This document shows, piece after piece, positions 26,600-34,966 of a DNA stretch of 47,440 bases. Location: assembly GCA_020722685.1 (NCBI GenBank), contig DYKH01000031.1, positions 1-47,440 of the forward strand, written 5' to 3'. Positions within the stretch are counted from its first letter, which is position 1; every line of letters begins with the position of its first letter. This DNA is from Caldithrix sp. GTDB lineage: Bacteria; KSB1; UBA2214; DYKH01. The notes below the pieces were generated by a model. The model was given only the letters and a program-made list of their open reading frames with translations, searched no databases and was not told the origin of the DNA. Position numbers and translations under genes: made by a program.

Positions 26600-27151
26600 T
26601 TAAATGAAATCCTTGAACAACTGATTGCTCGGCGCCGGGATGACCACCTTGTTAACCAGCAGCCCTTTGCCGGCGACGATCGCCGCCCCTGCATCCACAG
26701 CGGCGCGGACCGCAGATATGTCTCCCGTCATGCTGACGAATGCCTTGCCGCCGAGCGCCATCGCTAACCTGATTTCCATAATCTGCACGTTGGCGGTCTT
26801 GGCCGCCGCGTCGGCAGCTTCCAGCAAGGAGGCTACCGAGAATGATTCCACGATGCCAAGGGCGCCAAAACGGCGAATGATGGACGCCCCGGAGATGGCG
26901 GGAAAGATCGATGGATGCACGTTGGGAATGACCATCGAGTCGATGACGGCTCCCTGCCATCTGTCCTGACCGGTTTCGACGCTGGCGCGAACCGCCGCGA
27001 CGTCGCCGCCAACGATGACCATGTATTTGCCGGAACAAATCGTGCGGGCAAGCACCAGTTCCACGTCTGCCGTTTTCAGCATGGCGTCGGTCACGTCGAT
27101 GCCGGCGGCAATGCTGTTCAGCTCTATCAACCCGATTGCATTCATCTGCAT
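26600..27151 (-). CDS. pduT: Double-BMC microcompartment shell protein (PduT-like)
   Basis: A 183-aa shell protein with two tandem BMC domains (about 4-88 and 96-180), each with the AIGLIEL / ALGIVES start and GGDVAAVRASV / TGDISAVRAAV core. It would form a trimeric pseudohexagonal tile. The Cys39 in LARTICSGK matches the cysteine that in PduT ligates a [4Fe-4S] cluster at the three-fold pore, thought to pass electrons across the shell. The ATG follows the stop of the PduS-like gene without a gap, so the two are translationally linked. PduS and PduT interact in Salmonella. No other shell, encapsulation or signature-enzyme gene is in this window. Confidence 0.9.
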   Translation of the reverse strand: MQMNAIGLIELNSIAAGIDVTDAMLKTADVELVLARTICSGKYMVIVGGDVAAVRASVETGQDRWQGAVIDSMVIPNVHPSIFPAISGASIIRRFGALGIVESFSVASLLEAADAAAKTANVQIMEIRLAMALGGKAFVSMTGDISAVRAAVDAGAAIVAGKGLLVNKVVIPAPSNQLFKDFI

Positions 27152-28474
27152 TTATTTGATCCTTTCGATGATAATCATGCCTTCCCGAATGTCTCGCACT
27201 CGGCCATCGATGCTGGCGTGCACATGGGCGCCCAACTGCTTTTCCCCCATTTGACCGATCATTTGACCCCTGCGAACATTATCTCCTATTTTGACCGTTG
27301 GCGTTGCCGGAGCGCCGGTGTGCTGCTGCAGCGGCACGTGCACTCGATCAGGTTGCGCATCCACCTCCACAAATCCGGCGTGCGATTCGTACTGGGAGAC
27401 ACCCAAGCGATTCATGAGCTGCTTCAGGGGCAGCCGGCGGTCTTCTTTCATGGGATGTACTTTGACTTCCTTGCCGCCCTCCCATTTTCCTTTGCCGATG
27501 GCCCGCAAATCATCGATGCCGCGGACACAAGCCTCACGGGGGAAGAGCGCTTCCGGGCAAGAAAACAGGGTGCAAATCCCACACTTGCAACACAGCAAGG
27601 AATACTGATTCCAAAGCTCTTTGCCCATGACAGAAAAACCAAGGCTGCGCATAACCAAATGGGGAAGGACTTCGTATCCCAACAAGTAACGCGGGCACAG
27701 CTCGGTGCAATAGCTGCATTGGTCACAGGCCGATTGCCCAATGCGATCCATTGCTTTGGGCGGAGTATGATAGCGAATGATGAGATTGTGCTCTTTGGGC
27801 AGCACGATCAATCCACCGGTCGTCTTGGTGACCGGCTGGCTCAAGTCTCTTACCGGCTTCCCCATCATCAATCCGCTTTCCATAACCGCGAAATCAGAAA
27901 TCGTGGCTCCACCCGCCAATGCCAGTAGGTCTTCCACCAGCATCCCGATGGGTACGCGAATCGTGAGCGGATTCTTCACCAAACCGGTGATGGTCAGAAA
28001 AGTATCCGTGACCGGCTTGCCTAAGCTCGCTTGATAAATGTTGAACAAAGTCTCGACATTGTTCACCACCACCCCTATATCCAAGGGGATTCCCGCCGGT
28101 GGGATGAGCCGACCGGTGATGCCGTAAACCAGCTCATACTCGTCGCCGACCGGGTAATAGTCGCCAAATCTGTGGATAACAATCTTTGGGTCTGTGGCGG
28201 CTTTTTCGAGGGCTGCAATGGCATCTTGGTTTTTCTCTTTGAGGCCGATCGCTATCTTGTCCGCCCCCACCGCGGCGGCGGATAGCTTGAGACCTTGAAA
28301 GATTTCGGCGGCAAAATGCGTCATGAGCTCCCGGTCCTTATGCATTAACGGCTCGCATTCCGCGCCGTTGGCCAGGTACCACTCCACCTTGGCCGACAGC
28401 TTGATGTGCGTGGGGAACCCGGCGCCGCCCGCTCCTACCACTCCCGCCTGCTTCACTTGTTCGACTAAATTCAT
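27152..28474 (-). CDS. pduS: PduS-like cobalamin/quinone reductase flavoprotein (RnfC-like)
   Basis: A 440-aa electron-transfer protein of the RnfC/NuoF-like PduS family, which in propanediol microcompartments reduces cobalamin using NADH. An N-terminal glycine-rich nucleotide/FMN motif (GVVGAGGAGFPTHIK) and LANGAECEPLM are followed by a SLBB-like region, then two ferredoxin-type clusters: CDQCSYCTELCP, and the C-x2-C-x2-C-x4-C pattern starting CCKCGICTLF. The C-terminus is a lipoyl-like barrel (KIGDNVRRGQMIGQMGEKQL). The start at 28474 gives the standard MNLVEQVKQAG N-terminus; the longer frame to 28618 overlaps the divergent promoter region and lacks a ribosome site. Functional pairing with the PduT-like gene is well supported by order. 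Confidence 0.9.
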   Translation of the reverse strand: MNLVEQVKQAGVVGAGGAGFPTHIKLSAKVEWYLANGAECEPLMHKDRELMTHFAAEIFQGLKLSAAAVGADKIAIGLKEKNQDAIAALEKAATDPKIVIHRFGDYYPVGDEYELVYGITGRLIPPAGIPLDIGVVVNNVETLFNIYQASLGKPVTDTFLTITGLVKNPLTIRVPIGMLVEDLLALAGGATISDFAVMESGLMMGKPVRDLSQPVTKTTGGLIVLPKEHNLIIRYHTPPKAMDRIGQSACDQCSYCTELCPRYLLGYEVLPHLVMRSLGFSVMGKELWNQYSLLCCKCGICTLFSCPEALFPREACVRGIDDLRAIGKGKWEGGKEVKVHPMKEDRRLPLKQLMNRLGVSQYESHAGFVEVDAQPDRVHVPLQQHTGAPATPTVKIGDNVRRGQMIGQMGEKQLGAHVHASIDGRVRDIREGMIIIERIK

Positions 28475-28582
28475 GGCTGTTTTTCCATTCAATGGTCTTT
28501 GTGTCTGCGTACAAAAAGATAAGAAAAACGCGGCAGAGAAAAAAGCCCAATGTTTTTGATTGGTACATGACGGGAAAAATAA

Positions 28583-28611
28583 TTGACTTTTTCTTTCCCG
28601 TTTAGGATATT
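28583..28611 (+). promoter_or_regulatory. Candidate promoter for the sialidase-like gene
   Basis: TTGACT (28583-28588) and GATATT (28606-28611) are separated by 17 bases, 5/6 and 4/6 matches to sigma70 consensus. It ends 28 bases before the start codon at 28639. It is divergent from the PduS/PduT genes. Confidence 0.45.
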
Positions 28612-28638
28612 GCGCCACATAAAAAGGAGGACCGCTTA

Positions 28639-29820
28639 ATGAGAAGAACGTTAGGGTTGTTGCTTCTGTGTTGCGTACACTTTCCTTTACTCTCGGCGCA
28701 ATCGGTTCCGCGATCGGAGCTGATCTTTCCCTTACAAGAAAAGCACGTCCACGGCAGCAGCATTGTCGAGTGTCCCAACGGCGATTTGCTCGCCTGTTGG
28801 TTCTACGGCTCCGGTGAACGGTCAGCCGATGATGTGCGCATTCAGGGCGCCCGGTTGCGAAAAGGCAGCTCGCAATGGAGTTCCGTTTTCACCATGGCCG
28901 ACACGCCGGATTTACCGGACTGCAATCCCGTCTTGTTCATCGATCGAAAACAGCGGCTGTGGATGTTTTGGATTGCGGTGCTGGCCAATCGCTGGGAATG
29001 CTCGCTGCTAAAGTACCGAATCTCGGAAGACTTTCAGAAAGACGACGCGCCGCGCTGGTCGTGGCAGGATGTGATCATCCTAAAGCCGGGTGCGGAATTT
29101 TCCGCGGCTTTGGAAAAAGGTTTCGCCGGCATGAATTTGCCGGAAGGCCTATGGGCGGAGTACGCCTTGCCGTATTCCAAGCTAATCATCGAAGCCAGCA
29201 AGGACCTCGCCAAACAACAATCCGGCTGGATGACCCGCATCCATCCGCTGGTGCTGCCGAGCAATCGAATCCTGCTGCCCCTGTACTCCGACGGCTTTAA
29301 TGTCTCACTGGCCGCGATTTCCGATGATGACGGTGAGAACTGGCGGGCCAGCCTTCCCATTGTCGGCCTGGGTCCCATTCAGCCTACTTTCGTGCGCAAG
29401 AAAGACGGGGCTCTGGTTGCCTATTTACGCGACAGCGGTGACGCGCCCAACCGGGTCATGCAAAGCACCTCCTTCGATGACGGCTTTACTTGGTCCATCG
29501 CTGCCGACAGCGAAATTCCCAATCCTGGCTCTAGTCTGGAAGTCGTCGCCCTGAAGGATGGTCGCTGGGTGATGGTCTTCAACGACACCGAACATGGCCG
29601 CCATCGCCTGTCACTCGCCCTCTCTGAAGACGAAGGGGCTACCTGGAAATGGAAGCGGGCATTGGAAACCGACCCCGCGCTGAGGTCAAGCTTTGCCTAT
29701 CCGTCTATCATTCAGGCTGGCGACGGTCTTTTGCACATGACCTACTCGTATCACACGCCTGATGGAAGGAGCATCAAACACGTGGGCGTGGATGCCGAAT
29801 GGATTAAGGGAGGCGAGTAA
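28639..29820 (+). CDS. Secreted BNR/Asp-box sialidase-family protein
   Basis: A 393-aa exported protein: signal peptide 1-20 (FPLLSAQS), then a six-bladed propeller of the BNR_2/exo-alpha-sialidase superfamily. The first blade has HVHGSSIVECPNGDLLACWF. Asp-box motifs SDDDGENW, SFDDGFTW and SEDEGATW (S-x-D-x-G-x-T/N-W) are clear, and a late LVYLRDSG-like strand is present (ALVAYLRDSG). Related family proteins release or bind sugars, but catalytic Arg triad and Tyr/Glu residues could not be confirmed by eye, so activity on sialic acids is uncertain. A strong AAGGAGG precedes the ATG. Confidence 0.82.
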   Translation: MRRTLGLLLLCCVHFPLLSAQSVPRSELIFPLQEKHVHGSSIVECPNGDLLACWFYGSGERSADDVRIQGARLRKGSSQWSSVFTMADTPDLPDCNPVLFIDRKQRLWMFWIAVLANRWECSLLKYRISEDFQKDDAPRWSWQDVIILKPGAEFSAALEKGFAGMNLPEGLWAEYALPYSKLIIEASKDLAKQQSGWMTRIHPLVLPSNRILLPLYSDGFNVSLAAISDDDGENWRASLPIVGLGPIQPTFVRKKDGALVAYLRDSGDAPNRVMQSTSFDDGFTWSIAADSEIPNPGSSLEVVALKDGRWVMVFNDTEHGRHRLSLALSEDEGATWKWKRALETDPALRSSFAYPSIIQAGDGLLHMTYSYHTPDGRSIKHVGVDAEWIKGGE

Positions 29821-30072
29821 ACGGAACCATGACGCGCATGTGTCACTTTCGGTGCGAATAGACAGATTTTGTCGACGGGACGGGAATTGAAATGAACCGG
29901 AAAATGTTTGTCACAAGGCACATTCTTCGCAATCCTTTCCGCGTCGCTGTTTGAGCGTGCCTCGGGTATATTTGCAGGGAGGTCGCGCAATGGCAGTTCC
30001 CAAGGCGCATTGAGGGAATCAATTCGTTGCGACTGTCGGAGAAGGCCAGCTTTTGAGAACAGGAGGTTCACA

Positions 30073-30441
30073 ATGGCCAACATGATCAATTGGTTCGAAA
30101 TCCCCGCCATAGATTTCGACCGAGCCGTCAAGTTCTATGCTGCCATTTTGGGAGCTGAGTTTCGCAAAGAAACCATACTGAATTACGACATGGGCTTTTT
30201 CCCGGGCGAGCGCGGATTCGTCTCCGGCGCGGTCGTTCACGGTGAGGGTTACATCCCATCCGACAAGGGGACGCTGGTCTATCTCAACGGCGGCGATGAT
30301 TTGAGCGGCGTGCTGGCAAAAGTCGAAAAGGCAGGCGGCAAAGTTGTGGTCCCCAAGACAAAGATAACGGATGAATACGGTTTCTTTGCCCTCTTTTTAG
30401 ATACCGAGGGCAACAAGGTCGCTCTGCATTCGATGCATTAA
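30073..30441 (+). CDS. VOC-family (glyoxalase-like) protein
   Basis: A 122-aa protein of the vicinal-oxygen-chelate fold, one pair of beta-alpha-beta-beta-beta modules: WFEIPAIDFDRAVKFYAAIL at the start and FLDTEGNKVALHS at the end, where the Glu is the usual metal ligand. Family members include metal-dependent isomerases, dioxygenases and resistance proteins; the reaction here cannot be told. AGGAGG lies 6 bases before the ATG at 30073. A longer frame to 29908 adds 55 residues without coding character. A shared terminator follows at 30468. Confidence 0.85.
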   Translation: MANMINWFEIPAIDFDRAVKFYAAILGAEFRKETILNYDMGFFPGERGFVSGAVVHGEGYIPSDKGTLVYLNGGDDLSGVLAKVEKAGGKVVVPKTKITDEYGFFALFLDTEGNKVALHSMH

Positions 30442-30467
30442 GCTTGCCCCGGACAAACCACTACCGG

Positions 30468-30505
30468 AAATGCTTGCGATGTCTCCCCGGATGCCGCAAG
30501 CATTT
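30468..30505. terminator. Bidirectional terminator between VOC and GNAT genes
   Basis: AAATGCTTGCG pairs with CGCAAGCATTT (11 bp) around a 16-base loop, with T's following on the plus strand and A-rich bases preceding. The convergent genes end at 30441 and 30522. Confidence 0.7.
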
Positions 30506-30521
30506 TCTGTTCTTAGTGAGT

Positions 30522-30944
30522 TCAAGCGTCCCTGATCATCAAATAATGATCGATACCCGCTTCCTTAAAAATCTCGCCGACGGTGTGAAATCCGTGCTTG
30601 CCGTAGAACTCTGTTAAATGTGCCTGAGCGTGCATCTTGAATTTGTGGAATCCTTTCTCCCGCGCGACCTCCATCATAAAATTCACCAACCGATGACCAT
30701 GACCTTGTCCGCGGAATTCTTTGCGCACAGCGATCCGTTCCAGTTTGGCATATTCGCCCAAAAAACGGATGCGCCCACAGGCGTACGGTTCGCCGTTTTC
30801 CGTCTCGCCGAGAATGTGCAGCGCGCTGTGCTCGAATTCGTCCACTTCCAGACTGTAAGGAACGCGCTGTTCTTCAATGAACACAATCGCCCGCACCACA
30901 AAAGCCTTCAGCAGCTCATCAAAGCTGGTTACGATTTTAAGCAT
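30522..30944 (-). CDS. GNAT-family N-acetyltransferase
   Basis: A 140-aa acetyl-CoA-dependent acetyltransferase. The N-terminal VFIEEQRVPYSLEVDEFE and ACGRIRFLGEYAKLERIAV are followed by motif A, RKEFRGQGHGHRLV (about 75-88), the acetyl-CoA pyrophosphate loop, and the C-terminal YGKHGFHTVGEIF. The FIEEQxVP start resembles the ElaA/YjcF-like subgroup. Substrate is unknown. AGGAGA precedes the ATG. It stands alone, convergent with the VOC gene. Confidence 0.88.
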   Translation of the reverse strand: MLKIVTSFDELLKAFVVRAIVFIEEQRVPYSLEVDEFEHSALHILGETENGEPYACGRIRFLGEYAKLERIAVRKEFRGQGHGHRLVNFMMEVAREKGFHKFKMHAQAHLTEFYGKHGFHTVGEIFKEAGIDHYLMIRDA

Positions 30945-31017
30945 ACTCTCTCCTGTGAGACACTCCGTTTTCTTAGACTTTGAACAGAATAGAGCCTGAC
31001 ATTCTAAGAGGAGCCCT

Positions 31018-31264
31018 ATGACAATGACAAGAAGGCACGATGCCCGCGAAAGACGTGAAATCTTATCTAATCCTTAGCGCCTTTTGGTGTGTTTCGCGGG
31101 CCGATTTCTCAACGGCGCTCTCATTTCAAAGTATGAGGGAGAAGCTGAATGTCCTTTCCCCGCAATTGCAGTCCGCAGCCGAGCAGCGTTTTGGGCAAGT
31201 CCTGCATCAAGAACTCTACCCGCTGGAAACTTTTCTCACGCTTTCCGGGTCTCCACGCCGGTAA
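31018..31264. other. Intergenic, no convincing gene
   Basis: A ribosome-site-like AGGAG precedes an ATG at 31018, but its frame closes after 19 codons. A 74-codon frame at 31040 has no ribosome site and no recognisable domain. I see no reliable gene before the repeat array at 31271. Confidence 0.4.
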
Positions 31265-31270
31265 GTGAAC

Positions 31271-31380
31271 GAAGTTTGACAATGCTTGACCACCCTTGAC
31301 GAGGTTTAATCACCCTGTTCTCTACTTGACCACTCCTGACGATGCTTGACCATTCTTGGCCATTCTTGACAATCATAGAC
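31271..31380 (+). repeat. Degenerate 10-bp tandem repeat with TTGAC cores (11 units)
   Basis: Eleven consecutive 10-base units end in a TTGAC-like core: TTTGAC, CTTGAC, CTTGAC, TTTAAT, CTGTTC, CTTGAC, CCTGAC, CTTGAC, CTTGGC, CTTGAC, ATAGAC. Six carry an exact TTGAC and others differ by one or two bases. The variable first four bases are often CA(C/T)(C/T) or (A/G)ATG. The unit equals about one helical turn, so all cores face the same side of the DNA. It ends 27 bases before the ATG of the GT39-like gene. Confidence 0.75.
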
Positions 31381-31407
31381 CTTCCGCCCTTTATGACAGG
31401 AGCACCC

Positions 31408-32952
31408 ATGAACATCGAATCGATAAATCATGCCTCGAAAAAAACGAGCTGGCTCATTCTTGGTTCATTGGCCGCTGCATACTTTGTCCTATTCATCCTG
31501 ACCAACGGTAACTATGGTATCTTTCGCGATGAGTTTTATGATCTCGCATGCGCCGACCGTCTGGCCTGGGGCTAGGTCGATCACCCGCCGCTGTCTATCG
31601 CGTTGTTGGCTTTATCCAAAAATCTGCTGGGCGACTTCATTCACGCCATTCGCCTGCTGCCGGCCCTGGCCGCCGCAGCGTATGTGATCGTCGTCGGTTT
31701 GATCGCCCGCGAATTGGGCGGCAGATTGTCTTCGCAAACTCTGGCCGCGCTTTCTGCCATGATCGCCCCCTACTCGTTGGTCCTGTTCAGCTTCTTTTCC
31801 ATGAATGCCTTGGACTTTCTTTTCTGGGCATTCTCGTTCTATGTCGTGATCCGCATCATCAAGACGGGGAATCGCAGGCTCTGGCTGGTCTTTGGGCTGG
31901 TGGTCGGATTGGGTCTGTTGAACAAGGTCAGTCTGCTCTATTTCGGCTTTAGTCTGATTGTCGCCATGCTGCTGACTTCGCAGAGGAGGTATCAGTTGGA
32001 CAAGTACTTTTGGGCCGGAGGCGCTATCGCCCTGCTGCTTTTTCTTCCGCATATTCTCTGGCAGGTTGCCAATGACTGGCCGACCCTCGAATTTATGGCC
32101 AACGCGAAGCGATACAAAATAGCGGCTATCGGTCCGGTGCAATTCATGCTGGACCAGTTTTTGTCGATGCATCCGCTAAATTCCCCTGTGTGGCTGCTGG
32201 GAATCCTATGGCTTGTTTTTGCCAAAAGCACGCGCCCGTACCGATTGTTCGGCTATTGCTATTTGATCGCACTTGCTTTTCTGATGCTGCAAAAGAGCAA
32301 GGGATATTATTTGGCTCCGGCCTATTCGGTGATATTGGCTGGCGGCGCCTGTGGAATTGAAGCCTATTTCCGATCTCACCCGCTGGGGTTCGTCAAGCCC
32401 GCTTTTATTGCCCTTTTAGTAGCGGGAGGGATCGCGTCAGCCCCCATGGCGCTGCCGCTCCTGCCGGTTGAAAAGTTTATCGCCTATCAAAAGGCCATTG
32501 GATTGATGCCGGCATCCGGCGAGAACAATCCCTTGGGCGAGCTGCCGCAGTATTTTGCCGACCGCTTTGGCTGGGAAAATATGGCCGCGGTGGTGGCTTC
32601 CGTTTATTGGGAGCTCTCCTCCGAGGAACGAGCAGAATGTGTCATCGTGACGGGCAACTATGGTGAGGCAGGAGCCTTGGAGTATTACCGAAGCAAGTAC
32701 GGATTGCCGCCGACTTGCAGCCAGCACAACAATTATTTTCTCTGGTACTCCGGCAATATCTCCGCACGGATTATCATCAGCTTGGACATTCCGATGGCGG
32801 ATTTGCAGGAGTTGTTCACAGAAGTCAAGCCTGCGGCGGTAGTCGTCTCGCCGTATGCCATGCCTTATGAAACCAACCTGACCGTCTATGTCTGCCGCAA
32901 CTTGAAAAAGCCGGTCGAACAAGCGTGGCAAGAGGGGAAACATTTCATTTGA
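31408..32952 (+). pseudogene. GT39-like glycosyltransferase with in-frame amber codon
   Basis: A polytopic membrane glycosyltransferase (514 codons) of the ArnT/PMT superfamily, interrupted at 31573-31575. Start ATG 31408 has AGGAG at spacing 7. The first 55 residues contain a membrane helix and the DEFYDLACADRLAWG motif with the catalytic acidic residue; the next codon is TAG where relatives have Tyr (GYVDHPPLSIALL), and the same frame continues with VDHPPLSIALLALSKNLLGD through about nine more helices to the stop at 32952. No other defect is visible, so this is one substitution in an otherwise intact gene. An alternative is that only the downstream 449-residue part is translated, without its catalytic loop. 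Confidence 0.85.
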
Positions 32953-33037
32953 TACGTCGCCAGCTCGTGACGAAAGTCATTGAAACAGTAAGAATCAAAT
33001 TGCAGAATGACCATGCAAAATGCAAAATCCGATTGCA

Positions 33038-33129
33038 CCGGAAAGTTTTCCGGCGCGAGAAGTGAAGTGGACATTTGTGCAAATGGGCCAGGATCAATGC
33101 CCTAGCCCAACTGAGTGCCAAATTTGGCA
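33038..33129. other. Three short palindromes between convergent genes
   Basis: CCGGAAA-GT-TTTCCGG (33038-33053), CATTTG-TG-CAAATG (33072-33085) and TGCCAAATTTGGCA (33116-33129) lie between the GT39-like and GH-like genes. They could act together as terminators, but none has a strong T tract. Confidence 0.35.
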
Positions 33130-33209
33130 TCTTGACTTTTGCTTGTTGATCCCGATCCAATGAGAGACGGATGCTCACGTGAGGCTGAATGGCTGACGCA
33201 CATTTCTGT

Positions 33210-34463
33210 CTATTGAACGATTCGGAACAGCCGGCCATCGCCGGCCTTGAACAAGATGAGGCAGCTCCTGTCGCTATCATCTTTCGACCAGCCCACCTCA
33301 AACGCGGGGCCTGAATTCTTGGGAATCTCGATAATCTTCCGAACATTGTCCGCAAAGGTGATCCGCGGCTCGGCGCCGAAATTGTAATTCTTATTCACCA
33401 GCAGCACGTACTTGCGCTTCTTCGAGTCCACAAAAAATCCGGCAAGAAAAGGCCCTCCTTCTATCTTTGTGATCGGTAAACGCCGGCTTAATGCTGCGCC
33501 ACCCGTTGGCACGGGTTCATTGTGGAAGACACCTGTAGAAGTTAGTTTTTGCAACAGGGAGCCAAGTTTTCGAATTTCTTGATTAATCCGCGTCGCATCT
33601 TTGTAAAGCGAAGTTACTTTGCCGGTCGAATCTAAGAGCGCTTGACCGAATCGATATTCCGTGCTTCTGGGCACGTTAAAGGAAAAATATTGCAGGCCCT
33701 TGGCCCCATAGGCCAGACTGCTGTAAAGCTGCATCCGCAAGTGAGAGTGCTCCGGCTTGGGATAGGGATCATAGGCGACGGACAGCGCTGTGGCCCAAAA
33801 AGGTATGCGCCGGTCGGCTGCATTGGATCGGATGATCTCGAGATTTTCGTAATAATCATCACGCATGCCGTACTCGATGATGGGATAATGCTCGAAGCTG
33901 AGTAACGCGGGCTGGACGATTTGCAAGTAGCGGTTGATGTATTCGCGATAAGTAAAAGTGGCCCGCTTGGCCTGCGCAGCATAGGTCGGCAATATGTTGA
34001 TGTAGGCCGGGTGTCCGGGGTCTTTTTCCGCCAAATGCTTTTTCAGTACCGCGAGACGTTCAAAGTCGTCTGCCTTTGGCTCGTCCTGCAAGTAGTAAGC
34101 CCAGAACGCAGGGTGGCGAGCATAGTCTCCGACCATGTTGTCGATCTTTTCAAAAGTCGAGTCGGCGCCCGTGAGAAAGCTCTCTATTCTCGAGTCGGCC
34201 AACAGGAGTTTGAGACCCGCGCCTTTTGCCAATTCCAGATCGACCAAGTTATGCTCGCGATTGGTATCGCCCGAATAGCTCAGATTGAAGCCGGCCGCCC
34301 GCAGTTGCATGAAGGCGTTGAGATTGGAATGGGGGGTTATCGGGCCGTACCATGCCAATATCGGAAAATCGGATGCGACGTCCGGTCCTTTGCTGCAAGC
34401 AAGGGCGAGCAAGCAAAAGAGCACCATTCCATTTCCAAAGCGCTTAATGAAGGTCGTTTTCAT
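33210..34463 (-). CDS. Lipoprotein with glycoside-hydrolase-like TIM-barrel
   Basis: A 417-aa lipoprotein: the signal peptide ends in LLALACSKG (lipobox), with the start at 34463 supported by GGGAG at spacing about 7. The body resembles GH42/GH-A-clan beta-galactosidase-like barrels: FPILAWYGP at the first strand, FNLSYSGD, HPAFWAYYLQDEPKADDF (a D-E pair typical of the acid/base strand), PALLSFEHYPI, and a late YGAKGLQYFSF strand. A C-terminal beta domain follows (YVLLVNKNYNFGAEPRITF). The specific sugar is unknown and catalytic assignment is inference. No carbohydrate-uptake genes are directly linked, but secreted carbohydrate-active proteins flank it on both sides. Confidence 0.68.
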   Translation of the reverse strand: MKTTFIKRFGNGMVLFCLLALACSKGPDVASDFPILAWYGPITPHSNLNAFMQLRAAGFNLSYSGDTNREHNLVDLELAKGAGLKLLLADSRIESFLTGADSTFEKIDNMVGDYARHPAFWAYYLQDEPKADDFERLAVLKKHLAEKDPGHPAYINILPTYAAQAKRATFTYREYINRYLQIVQPALLSFEHYPIIEYGMRDDYYENLEIIRSNAADRRIPFWATALSVAYDPYPKPEHSHLRMQLYSSLAYGAKGLQYFSFNVPRSTEYRFGQALLDSTGKVTSLYKDATRINQEIRKLGSLLQKLTSTGVFHNEPVPTGGAALSRRLPITKIEGGPFLAGFFVDSKKRKYVLLVNKNYNFGAEPRITFADNVRKIIEIPKNSGPAFEVGWSKDDSDRSCLILFKAGDGRLFRIVQ

Positions 34464-34587
34464 ACATGTCTCCCTGCAACAGACTCGAAGGCCGACACCC
34501 GATTCTCTTTGACAAGCGGTTCCATAAATGCGGCGCAAATTTTCAATTTTTCCTTGCCAAAGTCAAGGGGAAATCCGCCTCGGTTGT

Positions 34588-34675
34588 AATAACTCACTTA
34601 CAGGGCGCAGGCGAGGCAATCTCGTTCCCAAGACAGTTTGGGAACGAGATTGTCCCCACCTGTGAGTGAGGTATT
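34588..34675. repeat. Large imperfect palindromic element (family A, copy 1)
   Basis: The inner arms CAATCTCGTTCCCAA (34617-34631) and TTGGGAACGAGATTG (34638-34652) are perfect. Outer arms AATAACTCACTTACAGG and CCTGTGAGTGAGGTATT pair at 15 of 17 positions. A second copy in opposite orientation is at 39184-39271. A short TTCCGGC/GCCGGAA hairpin follows near 34719-34737. The remaining bases of the 34464-34966 gap hold no recognisable gene. Confidence 0.75.
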
Positions 34676-34966
34676 GCCTCCGGTTCCGCAGGTCATGAGT
34701 CTGTGCGGTGTGAACATTCCGGCATCCGCCGGAAAGAGTGAATTTTTGCTTTTGTAAACTTGACATTTTTGCTTACTTTGGTTGAGAAGATCGCTCTCAT
34801 GCCGCAGCTTGGCGCCAATGAGACCACGAGCATGGCTCTGCCTCGGCAAGATTAAATTCATCGATACCTGATCAGCCAACGTGCCGGAGGACCCCTTTTC
34901 GCCAGGCAGAATGCAGCCAGAAGAGAAGGTCCGAAATCAGCGAAGGCTGTTGAGGAAAGGAACCAC

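Noticed and set aside
26915..27928. A 337-codon plus-strand frame across the PduS/PduT-like genes
   Set aside because: The minus strand encodes two recognised proteins with intact cluster motifs; this frame is their shadow.
31271..31380. CRISPR array
   Set aside because: Units are 10 bases with no spacers of constant length and no cas genes nearby; this is a tandem degenerate repeat.
31573..31575. Pyrrolysine insertion at the amber codon
   Set aside because: Pyrrolysine genes are not present, the replaced residue is Tyr in relatives, and TAG is a normal terminator for other genes in the window.
34764..34792. Promoter TTGACA with a 17-base spacer before the esterase gene
   Set aside because: The -35 is perfect, but the hexamer at -10 (TGAGAA) does not resemble consensus, so it was not listed as a feature.
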